Part shown: positions 1-8,385 of the stretch, piece after piece
Layout of the letters: every line of letters starts with the position of its first letter
Position numbering within the stretch: position 1 is the stretch's first letter
Source: CAVVSD01 sp963750895
Lineage (GTDB): Bacteria; Actinomycetota; Thermoleophilia; Solirubrobacterales; Solirubrobacteraceae
Assembly: GCA_963750895.1 (NCBI GenBank)
Contig: CAVVSD010000008.1
Coordinates: 620,001 to 684,000, forward strand
Direction: 5' to 3'
Length of the DNA stretch: 64,000 nucleotides
Program-made: the position numbers and the translations under genes
Notes under the pieces: model-generated
What the model saw: only the letters and a program-made list of their open reading frames with translations
Database searches by the model: none
Told to the model about the DNA's origin: nothing

Positions 1-323
1 TGATCCTCGAGGGCGTCGTCGTGCTCGCGTCGGCCCGGGTGTTCCTGCGCCGCGACCGGGCGCTGCCGGCGATGGCGGTCGTCCTCGTCGCCGCGGTCCT
101 CGCGCTCCCCTGGGTCATGCCGTGGTACCTCGTCTGGGCGCTGCCGTTCCTCGCGCTGGCCCGCGCGCGGATCGGCGTCCCCGTCGCCGTCGTCGTCGCG
201 GTGTGGCTCATCGTGGGCGGGCTGCCGCAGGAGACCGCGATCCTGCACTGGGCCGGCTACGTCCCGACGCACCACGCCACCGGGCTGGAGAATCACCAGG
301 TCGTGGAGAACCTGCTGCGATGA
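1..323 (+). CDS. C-terminal end of a polytopic membrane glycosyltransferase (partial)
   Basis: The reading frame is open from base 3 to a TGA at 321-323, so only about 106 C-terminal residues are present. Hydrophobic segments rich in Ala, Val and Leu alternate with short basic loops. The short run PWYLVWALPF resembles the C-terminal helices of polyprenol-phosphate-mannose-dependent (GT87/GT-C type) mannosyltransferases. The next gene, a GtrA-like protein, starts inside the stop codon (ATGA), so the two are probably cotranslated, and both suit transfer of sugars across the cytoplasmic membrane. The catalytic N-terminal part lies outside the window, so the GT family and sugar are inferences. 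Confidence 0.6.
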   Translation, partial: ILEGVVVLASARVFLRRDRALPAMAVVLVAAVLALPWVMPWYLVWALPFLALARARIGVPVAVVVAVWLIVGGLPQETAILHWAGYVPTHHATGLENHQVVENLLR

Positions 324-685
324 GGGAGCTCGCCCGCGTCGCCCGCTACGCGCTCGTCGGCGTGTCCAACACCGTGATCACCTTCCTCGCCTACACGTTG
401 CTGGTCCGCGCCGGCATCGCCGCCCCGGCGGCATCGGCCGCCGGCTTCGCGCTCGGTGCGGCGAACGGCTACGAGCTCAACCGCCGCTGGACGTTCCGCG
501 CGTCCGGACGGGTCGGCCGCTACGTCGCGGTGCAGGCGGTCGGCGCCGCCGCGAGCGCGGCCGGTGTCGCCCTCGCGCGCGGGGACGGCCTGCCCGGGCT
601 CCCCGCGGAGCTCGTGGTCCTGCCCGCGGTCACGCTGCTCACGTACGCGCTGGCGCGCACGATCGTCTTCGCCGAGGCCGCGTGA
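320..685 (+). CDS. GtrA-family membrane protein
   Basis: A 121-residue protein, the usual length for GtrA (PF04138), with four predicted hydrophobic helices. The family hallmark NGYELNRRWTF lies near residue 50 (family form N-x-x-x-N-R-x-W-T-F). GtrA proteins are thought to flip or help present polyprenyl-linked sugars for cell-surface glycan modification. The ATG overlaps the stop of the upstream glycosyltransferase by 4 bases, and the GTG of the downstream esterase overlaps its own stop by 4 bases, so the three form one operon. No nucleotide-sugar specificity can be read from the sequence. Confidence 0.85.
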   Translation: MRELARVARYALVGVSNTVITFLAYTLLVRAGIAAPAASAAGFALGAANGYELNRRWTFRASGRVGRYVAVQAVGAAASAAGVALARGDGLPGLPAELVVLPAVTLLTYALARTIVFAEAA

Positions 686-1581
686 GCACGCGGGCGATCC
701 TGACGCTGGGCGGGATCGCCGTCGTGCTCTCCGTCGCCGCGGTCGGCGTCGCCGCGCTGCACGGGAACCCGGCCTCTGGCGCGTCCGACGCGAGCTGCGC
801 GCCGATGAGCCCGGGCGCGCACCGCATCACCGTCGAGGCCGGGCGCGCGCCCGTCGTCGTCCACATCCCGCCGAAGCTGCTCACGGGCGCGCCGCTCGTC
901 CTCGCCCTGCCCGGCGCGGGACAGACCGCCCGCGACTTCGCCGCCTACACCGGCTACTCGCGGCTGGCCGACGCCGAGCGCGTCGCGGTCGCCTACGCGA
1001 CGGCGTCCGGGTCGCGCCCGCTGTGGAACGTCACCGACCACATCCCAGGGCACGCCCAGGACGTGCCGTACCTGCGCGCGGTGATCCCCGCGGTGGTGAA
1101 GGCGGCGTGCGCCGATCCCGCCCGCGTCGGCGTGACCGGCGTGTCCAACGGGGGCGGCATGAGCGCGCGGATGGCCTGCGACGCGGCCGATCTCGTCGCC
1201 GCGGCGGCGCCCGTGGCGGGCGGGTACGGCGCGCTCCCCGACTGCCACCCGTCGCGCCCGGTGCCGATCCTCGAGATCCACGGGACGGCCGACCAGGTGG
1301 TCCCCTACGCCGGGAAGGGGGACCCGGTCCGCGGGGACGTCGCGTCCTTCCTCGCGCAGTGGCGGCGGCTCGACGGCTGCACGGGCGAGCCGCGGGCGCG
1401 CAGCGTCGCGGACGGCGTCCGGGAGCTGCGCTCGGTGCGCTGCGCGGGCGGGACGGAGGTCGTCCACGACCGGGTCGCAGGCGCCGAGCACGGCTGGCCC
1501 GGCGCCGACGACATCAGCGGCGGCGACGAGTTCTCCTCGACGCGGCGGACGTTCGACTTCCTGACCTCGTTCCGGCGCTGA
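682..1581 (+). CDS. Secreted esterase of the LpqC / polyhydroxybutyrate-depolymerase-like family
   Basis: A 299-aa alpha/beta hydrolase with an uncleaved or lipid-independent N-terminal hydrophobic segment (residues 5-26), so probably exported. The nucleophile elbow is GVSNG with Ser155. The likely acid is Asp204 in HGTADQVV and the likely base His270 in AEHGWPG. This layout is typical of the CE1/PHB-depolymerase-like group that includes mycobacterial LpqC and feruloyl esterases. The GTG start overlaps the GtrA stop (GTGA), placing it in a cell-surface glycan operon, so it may deacylate an envelope polymer. That substrate idea is inference. Its 3' end overlaps the convergent glycosyltransferase by 68 bp. 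Confidence 0.8.
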   Translation: MSTRAILTLGGIAVVLSVAAVGVAALHGNPASGASDASCAPMSPGAHRITVEAGRAPVVVHIPPKLLTGAPLVLALPGAGQTARDFAAYTGYSRLADAERVAVAYATASGSRPLWNVTDHIPGHAQDVPYLRAVIPAVVKAACADPARVGVTGVSNGGGMSARMACDAADLVAAAAPVAGGYGALPDCHPSRPVPILEIHGTADQVVPYAGKGDPVRGDVASFLAQWRRLDGCTGEPRARSVADGVRELRSVRCAGGTEVVHDRVAGAEHGWPGADDISGGDEFSSTRRTFDFLTSFRR

Positions 1582-3175
1582 GGTCCCAGGCGAGGCCGGG
1601 CGACGGCTGACCCAGCCGGCGGGAGACGTCGGTCCCGTGGGCGCGGACCCATGCCTCGGCAGGGGTGCACCCGCGACCCGTCGCCCCGCACGCTCCACCG
1701 AGCAGCGCGGTGCGGACCCGGCCGCCCGCGAGCCCGGCCGGCGTGACGAGCGGATGGCGACCGGCCGCGAGGAACACGACGTTGCGATCGCCCGCCGCGA
1801 CGAGCTGCGCGCCGCGCGCGACCGCCGACGTCGCGATCTCGCCGCCGCGTGCGCGCTCCCAGCGGGTCAGCACCGCGATGCGCGCGGGCGCCAGCGCCCC
1901 CGGCGTCCCGGAGTCCTCGACGCGGTGGGCGACCGCGCCCACGGAGACGACGAGCGCGCCCAGGAGCACCGCGCCGACGGCGGCGAGGACCCACCGGCGC
2001 GCGGTGAGCACCGCACCGGCTCCGAGGACCGCGGCGATCGCGGGGTCCACGCCCTCGAGGTAGCGCGGTCGCAGGCCGCCCTGCGCCGAGGCGAGCACGA
2101 CGCCCGTCCCCAGCCACGCGAGCAGTCCCCACCAGCCCGCGCGGGCGGCGCGCTCGCGCGGCACGCCCCGCACGACGACGAGGCAGGCGACGAGCAGCGC
2201 CGCGGCGAGCTCGAGCCCGACGCGCAGGCCGAGCCCGTCGCGCGCCTCGAACAGCCGCAGCGGCCCGGCGGCGGCAGGGATGCGCGCGAGCGACGCCGCG
2301 CTCGCCGCGGGCCGGGCGTGCTCGCCGAGCCGCCCGACGCCGTCGTAGACGAACGCCGCGTCCCACGCCGAGCCGTCCGTCGAGCCGTAGGCCCACGGCA
2401 GGTGCCCGCCGCCGAGCACCGGCAGCGCGACGAGCCACGCGAGCGCCGCGGCGACGAGGACCGCGCCGGCCCCCGCGATGACCGGCCTGCCGCGCGGCAG
2501 CCCGAGCCACGCCATGAGCGCGAGCCCGGGCGCGGCGACGAGCCCCTCGAACGGCTTGACCTCGAACGTCAGGCCGAGCGCGAGCCCCGCGAGCAGCAGG
2601 GGCCACGGCCGTCGCGAGCGGATCGCACGCGCGACGAGGGCGAGCGCGACGACGTCGAGCGCGGCGACGACGCTGTCCATCGTGTCGCTGCGCGCCGTGA
2701 TGACCGCGACCGGCAGGACGGCGAGCGCGATCCCGCCGGCCAGTCCCGCGGCGCGCCCGAACAGCGTGCGCAGCGCGTCGTACAGCGCGACCACCGCGAC
2801 GCAGCCGGCGATCGCCGCCGGGAGGTGCAGTCCGACCGACCCGAACCCGACGACCTTCGTCGCCACGACCTGCAGCCACAGGTAGCCGGGCGGCTTGTCC
2901 ACCGCGACCGTGGCGGCAGGGTCGATCGCGCCGGTCAGGAAGGCGTGCCAGGACCCGCCCATCGTGCGGACCGCGCCGTCGTAGAACGGGTCGTCGGCCA
3001 TGCTCCCCAGGCCGGGCAGCCGCAGCAGCCCGGCCAGCGCGAGCAGCAGAGCGGCGTCAGTGATGCAGGAGACGGCCCTGCGGCGCGGCGCGGCCCTGTC
3101 TTTCGCTCCTCCGCAGCTCCCGCCGGAGCGCGCGGCGCTCGCGGAACGCGCGGGCCACCACAGACAGGTCGCCAC
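1514..3175 (-). CDS. GT39/ArnT-like membrane glycosyltransferase (PMT_2 family)
   Basis: A polytopic protein of about 510-550 residues with some ten hydrophobic helices. It opens with a helix followed by an acidic motif, MADDPFYDGAV, that matches the first periplasmic loop of PMT/ArnT enzymes, which carries the catalytic Asp. KPPGYLW about 35 residues later is also typical. It would transfer a sugar from a polyprenyl phosphate to an acceptor outside the membrane. The start is uncertain. No ATG, GTG or TTG lies between the GTG at 3175, inside the upstream GT2 gene, and an ATG at 3001 that would cut off helix 1. A non-canonical start near the GT2 stop is possible. It pairs with the GT2 gene, which probably makes the polyprenyl-phosphate sugar donor. 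Confidence 0.75.
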   Translation of the reverse strand: MATCLWWPARSASAARSGGSCGGAKDRAAPRRRAVSCITDAALLLALAGLLRLPGLGSMADDPFYDGAVRTMGGSWHAFLTGAIDPAATVAVDKPPGYLWLQVVATKVVGFGSVGLHLPAAIAGCVAVVALYDALRTLFGRAAGLAGGIALAVLPVAVITARSDTMDSVVAALDVVALALVARAIRSRRPWPLLLAGLALGLTFEVKPFEGLVAAPGLALMAWLGLPRGRPVIAGAGAVLVAAALAWLVALPVLGGGHLPWAYGSTDGSAWDAAFVYDGVGRLGEHARPAASAASLARIPAAAGPLRLFEARDGLGLRVGLELAAALLVACLVVVRGVPRERAARAGWWGLLAWLGTGVVLASAQGGLRPRYLEGVDPAIAAVLGAGAVLTARRWVLAAVGAVLLGALVVSVGAVAHRVEDSGTPGALAPARIAVLTRWERARGGEIATSAVARGAQLVAAGDRNVVFLAAGRHPLVTPAGLAGGRVRTALLGGACGATGRGCTPAEAWVRAHGTDVSRRLGQPSPGLAWDLSAGTRSGSRTSAASRRTRRRR

Positions 3176-3854
3176 CGGTCGGCTCGCCGGCGGTCCGCGG
3201 CCGGTGGCGGACGCCCATCTCGGCGATCTCCCACCCGTCGCGGACGCCGCGGGCGAGCAGCTCCGCCGAGACCATCGCCCCGTCGGAGGTCAGCTCGATC
3301 CGGCGGACCGAGCGGGTGCGGACGAGCTTGAACGCGCAGTCGACGTCCATCACCCCGAAGCCGAACGTCCGCCGCGTGAGCCAGCTCCACGCGCGACCGG
3401 CGGCGCGGCGGGCGAGCCCGTCCTGGCGATCGATGCGGTAGCCCGCGACGAGGTCGTGGCCGGCCGCGAGCGGCAGCAGGCCGACGAGCTCGGACAGGTC
3501 GAACTGGCGATCGCCGTCGGTCAGCAGGATCCACGGCATCCGCGCCGCCTCGATCCCCGAGCGCAGGGCGGCGCCGTAGCCGCGGTTGGCCGGGTGCACG
3601 ACGACGCGGACGCGCTCGTCGGCGGCCGCGAGCGCCTCGGCGCGCTCGCGCGTGGCGTCGGTGGAGCCGTCGTCGACGACGACGACCTCCACGCCGCTCG
3701 CGCACAGCTCGGCGGCGGCGAGCGCCTCCGCGACGGCGGGCCCGACGTTGTCCTCCTCGTCGAGGCAGGGGAGGACGACGGTCAGGCCGGGGAGCCGCAG
3801 ATCGGCCGGAACGGCCGGTGCGTGGGAATCGACGACGACGGTCATGGCGGCCAT
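3057..3854 (-). CDS. Family 2 glycosyltransferase, polyprenyl-phosphate sugar synthase type
   Basis: A soluble GT-A fold protein of about 265 aa. It has the N-terminal strand TVVLPCLDEEDNV, the nucleotide-binding VVVDDGSTDAT, the metal-binding LTDGDRQFD and a later VMDVDCAFKL, as in DPM1-like dolichol/polyprenyl-phosphate mannose synthases. There are no C-terminal helices, unlike GtrB. The start is chosen at the ATG at 3854 (another ATG at 3845 is equally possible) because the family core begins directly after it. The 3' end runs into the membrane GT39 gene, and the pair probably forms a donor-synthase/transferase unit. Confidence 0.82.
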   Translation of the reverse strand: MAAMTVVVDSHAPAVPADLRLPGLTVVLPCLDEEDNVGPAVAEALAAAELCASGVEVVVVDDGSTDATRERAEALAAADERVRVVVHPANRGYGAALRSGIEAARMPWILLTDGDRQFDLSELVGLLPLAAGHDLVAGYRIDRQDGLARRAAGRAWSWLTRRTFGFGVMDVDCAFKLVRTRSVRRIELTSDGAMVSAELLARGVRDGWEIAEMGVRHRPRTAGEPTGGDLSVVARAFRERRALRRELRRSERQGRAAPQGRLLHH

Positions 3855-3901
3855 GCTGCGCCCGCGCGCTGAGCAGTCCACAAGGCGCCGGTTTCCCCGC
3901 C

Positions 3902-3930
3902 GTTGCGGCGTGTTGGGAGTCCGTTGGGAG
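3902..3930 (+). promoter_or_regulatory. Tandem direct repeats, probable response-regulator binding box
   Basis: Two identical octamers GTTGGGAG start at 3912 and 3923, exactly 11 bp apart. A degenerate third (GTTGCGGC) starts at 3902. An 11-bp phased direct repeat is the usual target architecture for OmpR/PhoB-type winged-helix dimers. It lies 44 bp upstream of the response-regulator start codon, so autoregulation is likely. Confidence 0.5.
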
Positions 3931-3973
3931 ATCGCTGCGACCGCGCGCGCCCGAGCTACCGTGCAGCCCCGCC

Positions 3974-4663
3974 ATGTGCGCTCGCATCCTGCTCGTCGAG
4001 GACGACGACGACCTCCGGGACGTCCTGGCCGGCGCGCTGCTCGCCGAGGGCCACGACGTCCGCGCGGTGCCCGACGGCGAGGCGGCGCTCGACGCGCTCG
4101 CGGCCGAGCGCCACGAGCTCGTGCTCCTCGACCTGGGCCTCGGCCCCCGCGGGCCGGACGGCATCGGCGTGTGCCGCCGTCTGCGCGCCTCGGACATCGA
4201 GCCGTTCGTCATGGTCCTCACGGCGCGCGGCGACGAGGCCGACATCGTGCTGGCGCTCGAGGCCGGCGCGGACGACTACGTCCGCAAGCCCGTCGGCATC
4301 GCGGAGCTGCGCAGCCGGGTGCGCGCCGCGCTCCGGCGACTCTCGGTCCCCGCCGTCGAGCGCGGCTCGCTGCGCAGCGGCGCGCTCGAGCTGGATGCCG
4401 ACGCGCGGACGGTCCGCTGGGAGGGTGCCGAGCTGCGCCTCACGCCGTCGGAGTTCGCGGTGCTCGAGGCGCTCATGCACGCGGCCGGCGGCGTGCGCTC
4501 CCGCGTCGAGCTCGTCCGCGCGATCTTCGGCGACGACGCGTTCCGCGATCCCCGGGCGATCGACGTCCACGTGCACCACCTGCGCGAGAAGCTCACCGAG
4601 GCCGGCGGCGATCCGGCCGCGATCGCGACCGTCCGCGGCGCGGGGTACCGGCTGGCGGCATGA
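3974..4663 (+). CDS. OmpR/PhoB-family response regulator
   Basis: A 229-aa protein with a receiver domain (residues 1-118) and a C-terminal winged helix (about 130-228). Acidic residues are at 10-13 (EDDDD), the phosphoacceptor is Asp53 in LLDLG, the switch Thr is in VLTARGD, and Lys105 is in YVRKPV. The DNA-binding half has the typical LTPSEFAVLEAL and the recognition-helix region DVHVHHLREKL. The start is the ATG directly after the intergenic repeats. The stop overlaps the histidine kinase start by 4 bases (ATGA), so the pair is translationally coupled. The inducing signal is unknown. Confidence 0.92.
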   Translation: MCARILLVEDDDDLRDVLAGALLAEGHDVRAVPDGEAALDALAAERHELVLLDLGLGPRGPDGIGVCRRLRASDIEPFVMVLTARGDEADIVLALEAGADDYVRKPVGIAELRSRVRAALRRLSVPAVERGSLRSGALELDADARTVRWEGAELRLTPSEFAVLEALMHAAGGVRSRVELVRAIFGDDAFRDPRAIDVHVHHLREKLTEAGGDPAAIATVRGAGYRLAA

Positions 4664-6114
4664 GCCTGCGGCCGCGGCGACTGCGCTCGCGGCTCGTCCT
4701 GGCCATGGTCGGGACGAGCATCGCGACGCTGGTCGCCGCGACCCTCACGCTCCTCCCGCCGCTGGAGCACCGGCTCGAGCGCGACCAGCTCAGCGAGCTG
4801 CGCCAGCTCGCGCGCACCGCGCGCCTGGACATCGGCGAGCTGCCCCGCGACCGCCTGGGCACGGGCTCGGCCGGCGCGCGGCGCGTGGTCCGCGAGCTGC
4901 GCCGCCGGGCGGGCGGCGAGGTCGCGCTGCTCGGCGCCGACGGCCGGGTCCTGGCCGACACGGATCCCGGCGAGGGGACGAGCGCGCGGACCACGCCGCT
5001 GCCACGCCGCGACGACGTGCGCGAGGGCGTCGTCGGCGACGACGCGGTCGTTCGGGCGGGCGCGCGCGCCCGTGGCGGCGAGCACGTGACGCTCGTCATC
5101 CGCAAGCCGCTGGGCGACACGCGGGCGGCCGCCGCGGCCGTCCGCAGCGCGCTGCCGCTCGCCGCCGTCATCGGGTTGCTCACCGGCGTCGTCCTCGCCG
5201 CGCTCGCCTCCGGCGGCGTGCTGCGCCGCATGCGGCGGCTGCGCGACGACGCGCGCGCCCTGCACGACGAGGGCCTCGAGCACCCGATCGCCGTCGACGA
5301 CGTCGGCGACGAGGTCGGCGAGGTCGCCCGCGCGCTCGAGGACATGCGCCGCCGGCTCCTGCGCGAGGAGGCCGACCGCCAGGAGTTCCTGTCCGTCGCC
5401 TCGCACGAGCTGCGCACGCCGCTGGCCACGCTGCAGGGCAGCCTCGAGCTCCTGGCCGAGGACCTCGACGACGGGACCGAGGCGCGCCGCCGCGCGGACG
5501 GCGCGCTGCGCCAGACGCATCGGCTCGTGACGCTCGCGTCCGACCTGCTCGACCTCAGCCGCATCGACGGCGGCGTGCATCCGGTGCTCCAGGCGACCGA
5601 GCTCGTCGAGCTGGCCCGGCGGCTCCGCGACGACGTCCCCTTCGAGATCGAGGCCGACGGCGCGGTCCACGCGCTCGCCGACAGCGCCGCCGTGCTGCGG
5701 ATCCTGGGCATCCTCGTCGACAACGCGCGCGTCCACGGCGCCGGGACGATCACGGTCGCGCTGGGGCGCGAGGGCGACCGGGCGGTCGTCGCCGTCGAGG
5801 ACGAGGGCGCCGGGCTGCCCGACGCCGGCCGCGACCGTCTCTTCGACCGCTGGGTCCGCGGCGCCGACGCGCAGGGCCGCGCCGGATCGGGTCTCGGGCT
5901 CGCCATCGCGCGCGGGCTGGCCGAGGCGATGGACGGCGAGCTGCGCGCCGCGGGCGGATCGCGCCTGGAGCTGCGCCTGCGGGCGTGGACCGACTACCCG
6001 GCGGCGGCCGGAGCCGGGACGCCGACCCGCTTGGCCGACGGGCGCGGCACGAACGTCGCAGCGAGGACCGCGAGCAGCCCGACCACGACCGAGGCGACGA
6101 AGGCGGCCGTGTAG
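4660..6114 (+). CDS. Membrane sensor histidine kinase
   Basis: A 484-aa HPK1-type kinase. It has an N-terminal helix (residues 13-33), an extracytoplasmic sensor of about 125 residues, a second helix (163-184), a HAMP domain (about 185-238), HisKA with His249 in SHELRTPL, then HATPase_c with VDNA (N box), EDEGAGLP (G1), LFDRW (F box) and GSGLGLAIA (G2). It is cognate to the response regulator that overlaps it. The C-terminal 40 residues (Thr/Ala-rich) extend past the kinase fold and overlap the convergent exporter gene by 121 bp, an unusual antisense overlap. The ligand is unknown. Confidence 0.92.
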   Translation: MSLRPRRLRSRLVLAMVGTSIATLVAATLTLLPPLEHRLERDQLSELRQLARTARLDIGELPRDRLGTGSAGARRVVRELRRRAGGEVALLGADGRVLADTDPGEGTSARTTPLPRRDDVREGVVGDDAVVRAGARARGGEHVTLVIRKPLGDTRAAAAAVRSALPLAAVIGLLTGVVLAALASGGVLRRMRRLRDDARALHDEGLEHPIAVDDVGDEVGEVARALEDMRRRLLREEADRQEFLSVASHELRTPLATLQGSLELLAEDLDDGTEARRRADGALRQTHRLVTLASDLLDLSRIDGGVHPVLQATELVELARRLRDDVPFEIEADGAVHALADSAAVLRILGILVDNARVHGAGTITVALGREGDRAVVAVEDEGAGLPDAGRDRLFDRWVRGADAQGRAGSGLGLAIARGLAEAMDGELRAAGGSRLELRLRAWTDYPAAAGAGTPTRLADGRGTNVAARTASSPTTTEATKAAV

Positions 6115-7445
6115 CCGCCCTCCGTCGGCAGCCCGTCCACGCCGGTCGCGCTGCCGGTGAGGATGGCCGTGACCGCCGCGGAGCCGAACGCACCGCCGGC
6201 GGTCCGCATGATCGTGTTGATGCCGGTCGCGATGCCGACGTCGGACTGCGGCACCGCGGAGACGATGAGGTTCGCCATCGACGCGAAGCTGAACGCGACG
6301 CCCGCCCCCAGGAAGATCCCTGCGACGAGCAGCTGCAACGCGGTCTCGTGCCAGACCGTGAGCATCACGAAGCTCACGACGGCCGCGAAGCAGCCCGTGA
6401 CGAGGGTGACGCGGAAGCCGAACCTCGCGCCCAGCCGACCCGCGAGCGGGCCGACGATGAGCTGGATGATCGCGCTCGGCAGCAGGATGAGGCCGGCCGT
6501 GGTCACCGAGTCGCCGAACCCGTAGCCCGTGCTCTCCGGCGCCTGCACGAACCGCGGGATGAGCGCGAACGCGGCGAACATCGCGAAGCCGATGAGGAAC
6601 GTCGCGACGTTCGTGGCCGCCACCGCGCGCAGCCGCAGCAGGCGCAGGTCGATGAGGGGCTCCTTGACGACGCGCTCCACCTGCAGCCAGATCCCCATCA
6701 CGACGAGCCCGCCGAGGAGCAGCGCGATCGTCTTCGGCGAGCTCCAGCCCCACGAGTTGGCCTCGGTCACGCCGAGCAGCAGGAGCACGAGGCTCAGGCT
6801 GAGCAGGCCGCCGCCGATCCAGTCGACCTTCGCCCCCGGGATGCGCGGCGACTGCGGCACGAGCAGCGCCACGCCGACCATCGCGGGGAAGGCGATGATG
6901 ACCCCGCTCCAGAACAGCCACGGCACGCCGGCGTGCTCGGCGAGGACGCCCGACATCGGCAGCCCGATCCCGCCGCCGACGCCGAACACGGCGCTCAGCA
7001 GACCGATCGCGCCCGCGACGCGCGCGGGCGGGAACGTGTCCCTGATGATCCCGAAGGCGAGCGGGAAGATGCCGCCCGCGGCGCCCGAGATCGCCCGGCC
7101 GGCGATGACCCAGCCGATGCTCGGGGCGAGCGCGCACATGATCGAGCCGATGCAGAGCAGCGCGAGGACGATCGGCAGGACGCGGTCCTTGCCGTAGAGG
7201 TCGCCGAGCTTGCCGAAGATCGGCGTCGCGACGGACGCGGCCAGGAAGAACGCGGTGAGCACCCAGGACGTCGCCTCGGGCCCCGCGTCGAAGTGGTCGG
7301 CGATCGACGGCAGCGCCGGGAACACCATCGTCTGCGACAGCGCGTAGGCCATCCCCGCGAGCAGCAGGACGGAGATGATCGGTGCCGTGCGCTGCGCGAC
7401 GGGCACGGTGAGCGCAGGGTTCGACACGGGCCGGGAACCTACCAC
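5994..7445 (-). CDS. DHA2-family (14-helix) MFS drug exporter
   Basis: About 480 residues with 14 hydrophobic segments. It has the motif-A-like loop GKLGDLYGKDRV between helices 2 and 3 and GRAISGAAGGIFPLAFG in the helix 4-5 region, characteristic of EmrB/QacA-type proton antiporters. The first GTG is at 7445, and a GTG at 7427 is an alternative start. It is divergent from a TetR gene, with a 17-bp inverted repeat in the 44-bp gap, so local repression and substrate induction are likely. A close paralogue lies at 39391-40824. The substrate cannot be assigned. Confidence 0.88.
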   Translation of the reverse strand: MVGSRPVSNPALTVPVAQRTAPIISVLLLAGMAYALSQTMVFPALPSIADHFDAGPEATSWVLTAFFLAASVATPIFGKLGDLYGKDRVLPIVLALLCIGSIMCALAPSIGWVIAGRAISGAAGGIFPLAFGIIRDTFPPARVAGAIGLLSAVFGVGGGIGLPMSGVLAEHAGVPWLFWSGVIIAFPAMVGVALLVPQSPRIPGAKVDWIGGGLLSLSLVLLLLGVTEANSWGWSSPKTIALLLGGLVVMGIWLQVERVVKEPLIDLRLLRLRAVAATNVATFLIGFAMFAAFALIPRFVQAPESTGYGFGDSVTTAGLILLPSAIIQLIVGPLAGRLGARFGFRVTLVTGCFAAVVSFVMLTVWHETALQLLVAGIFLGAGVAFSFASMANLIVSAVPQSDVGIATGINTIMRTAGGAFGSAAVTAILTGSATGVDGLPTEGGYTAAFVASVVVGLLAVLAATFVPRPSAKRVGVPAPAAAG

Positions 7446-7448
7446 TAG

Positions 7449-7465
7449 CGGAGCGACGCGCTCCG
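7449..7465. promoter_or_regulatory. Inverted repeat, probable TetR operator
   Basis: CGGAGCG-ACG-CGCTCCG is a perfect palindrome of 7-bp arms with a 3-bp spacer. It sits between the divergent exporter and TetR genes, directly beside the exporter start. The position fits repression of both promoters by the adjacent TetR protein. Confidence 0.6.
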
Positions 7466-7489
7466 GTTCACCGGTTACGCTGCGCGGCG

Positions 7490-8098
7490 ATGCCGCTCAC
7501 AGAGCGCCCTCTCCGCGCCGACGCCGAGCGCAACCGCCGCCGTCTCCTCGAAGCCGCGGCGACGGTCATCGCGCGGGACGGCGTCGAGGCCTCCGTCGAG
7601 GCGATCGCACGCGAGGCCGGGGTCGGCATGGGAACGCTGTACCGGCGGTTCGCCTGCAAGGACGACCTCGTCCGCGCGATCCTGGCCGAGCGGGCCGAGA
7701 TCACGTTGACCGAGATGGCGGCCGGCGCGGCCGCGGACGACCCGTGGGACGCGCTCGCCGGGAGCATCACGGCGCTCGCCGCCGGCTTCGCGGGCGACCA
7801 GGGGCTGTTCGACGCGGTCGCGGAGGCCGGCGGGCGGCCTCAGCTGCTCGAGGTGCGCTCGCGCTTCCTCGACGCGATGGCGCCGGTCCTCGCGGATGCC
7901 CGGGCCGCGGAGGTCGTGCGCGACGACGTGACGGTCACCGACCTCGTCACGCTCGCGTCGATCGTGACCCGCGTGCCCCCGAGCGCGCGCGAGGTCGACG
8001 CCCGGATCTGGGAGCGCTTCCTCGGCCTCGCTCTCGACGGGCTGCGCCCGGGCGCGGCGTCGGTGCTGCCGCGGGCGCCGTTGCCGGCGCGGCTGTGA
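7490..8098 (+). CDS. TetR/AcrR-family transcriptional repressor
   Basis: A 202-aa protein with the N-terminal TetR helix-turn-helix (residues about 8-55): RRRLLEAAATVIARDG, then VEAIAREAGVGMGTLYRRF. The C-terminal ligand domain resembles the PF21597 (SBD-like) group. It is transcribed away from the DHA2 exporter, and the gap holds a perfect 17-bp inverted repeat. It probably represses the exporter and itself until a toxic ligand binds. A very similar regulator architecture recurs at 62626-63300 beside another DHA2 exporter. Confidence 0.9.
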   Translation: MPLTERPLRADAERNRRRLLEAAATVIARDGVEASVEAIAREAGVGMGTLYRRFACKDDLVRAILAERAEITLTEMAAGAAADDPWDALAGSITALAAGFAGDQGLFDAVAEAGGRPQLLEVRSRFLDAMAPVLADARAAEVVRDDVTVTDLVTLASIVTRVPPSAREVDARIWERFLGLALDGLRPGAASVLPRAPLPARL

Positions 8099-8099
8099 G

Positions 8100-8356
8100 G
8101 TTGCCGGTCGCTCGAACAGCCCACCGAGGAGGGGTCAGGCAGTGGCTGGGGTGCCGGCGGCTGCGGTCTCGCCGCGATCCGGGTCGCGCTGCCAGCCGTT
8201 GCTGGATTTTCCTCGGATAGCGAGGAATATTCAGCAATCGTGAGGACGCCGCGCCGCCCAGCCGCAGCCGCCGCGATCGGTTGCGCCGCACCCCGCTCCG
8301 TCCGCCCTCGGTGGGCAGTCGGGCGCGGCCCCGCACCACGCCCGACGCCCGAACGG
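8100..8356. repeat. Structured extragenic repeat, copy 1
   Basis: First of two direct copies filling the 555-bp gap between convergent genes; no gene is evident here. Arm A (8100 to about 8198) and arm B (8290-8356) match copy 2 almost base for base. The centre differs in sequence but keeps a hairpin: stem TTCCTCG (8209-8215), loop GATAG (8216-8220) and return stem CGAGGAA (8221-8227), inside an outer TTGCTG/CAGCAA pair (8199-8237). The loop is identical in copy 2 while the stem bases change in a compensated way, which suggests a selected structure. Confidence 0.8.
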
Positions 8357-8385
8357 CGCTCCGCGCGGCGCCGAGTCGAAAGTGC

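Noticed and set aside
3903..7448. Very long open frames without internal stops on the strand or frame opposite real genes
   Set aside because: In DNA of this GC content, alternate frames stay open by chance. These translate to Arg/Ala/Gly/Pro-rich sequence with no domains, while the real genes in other frames show clear motifs.
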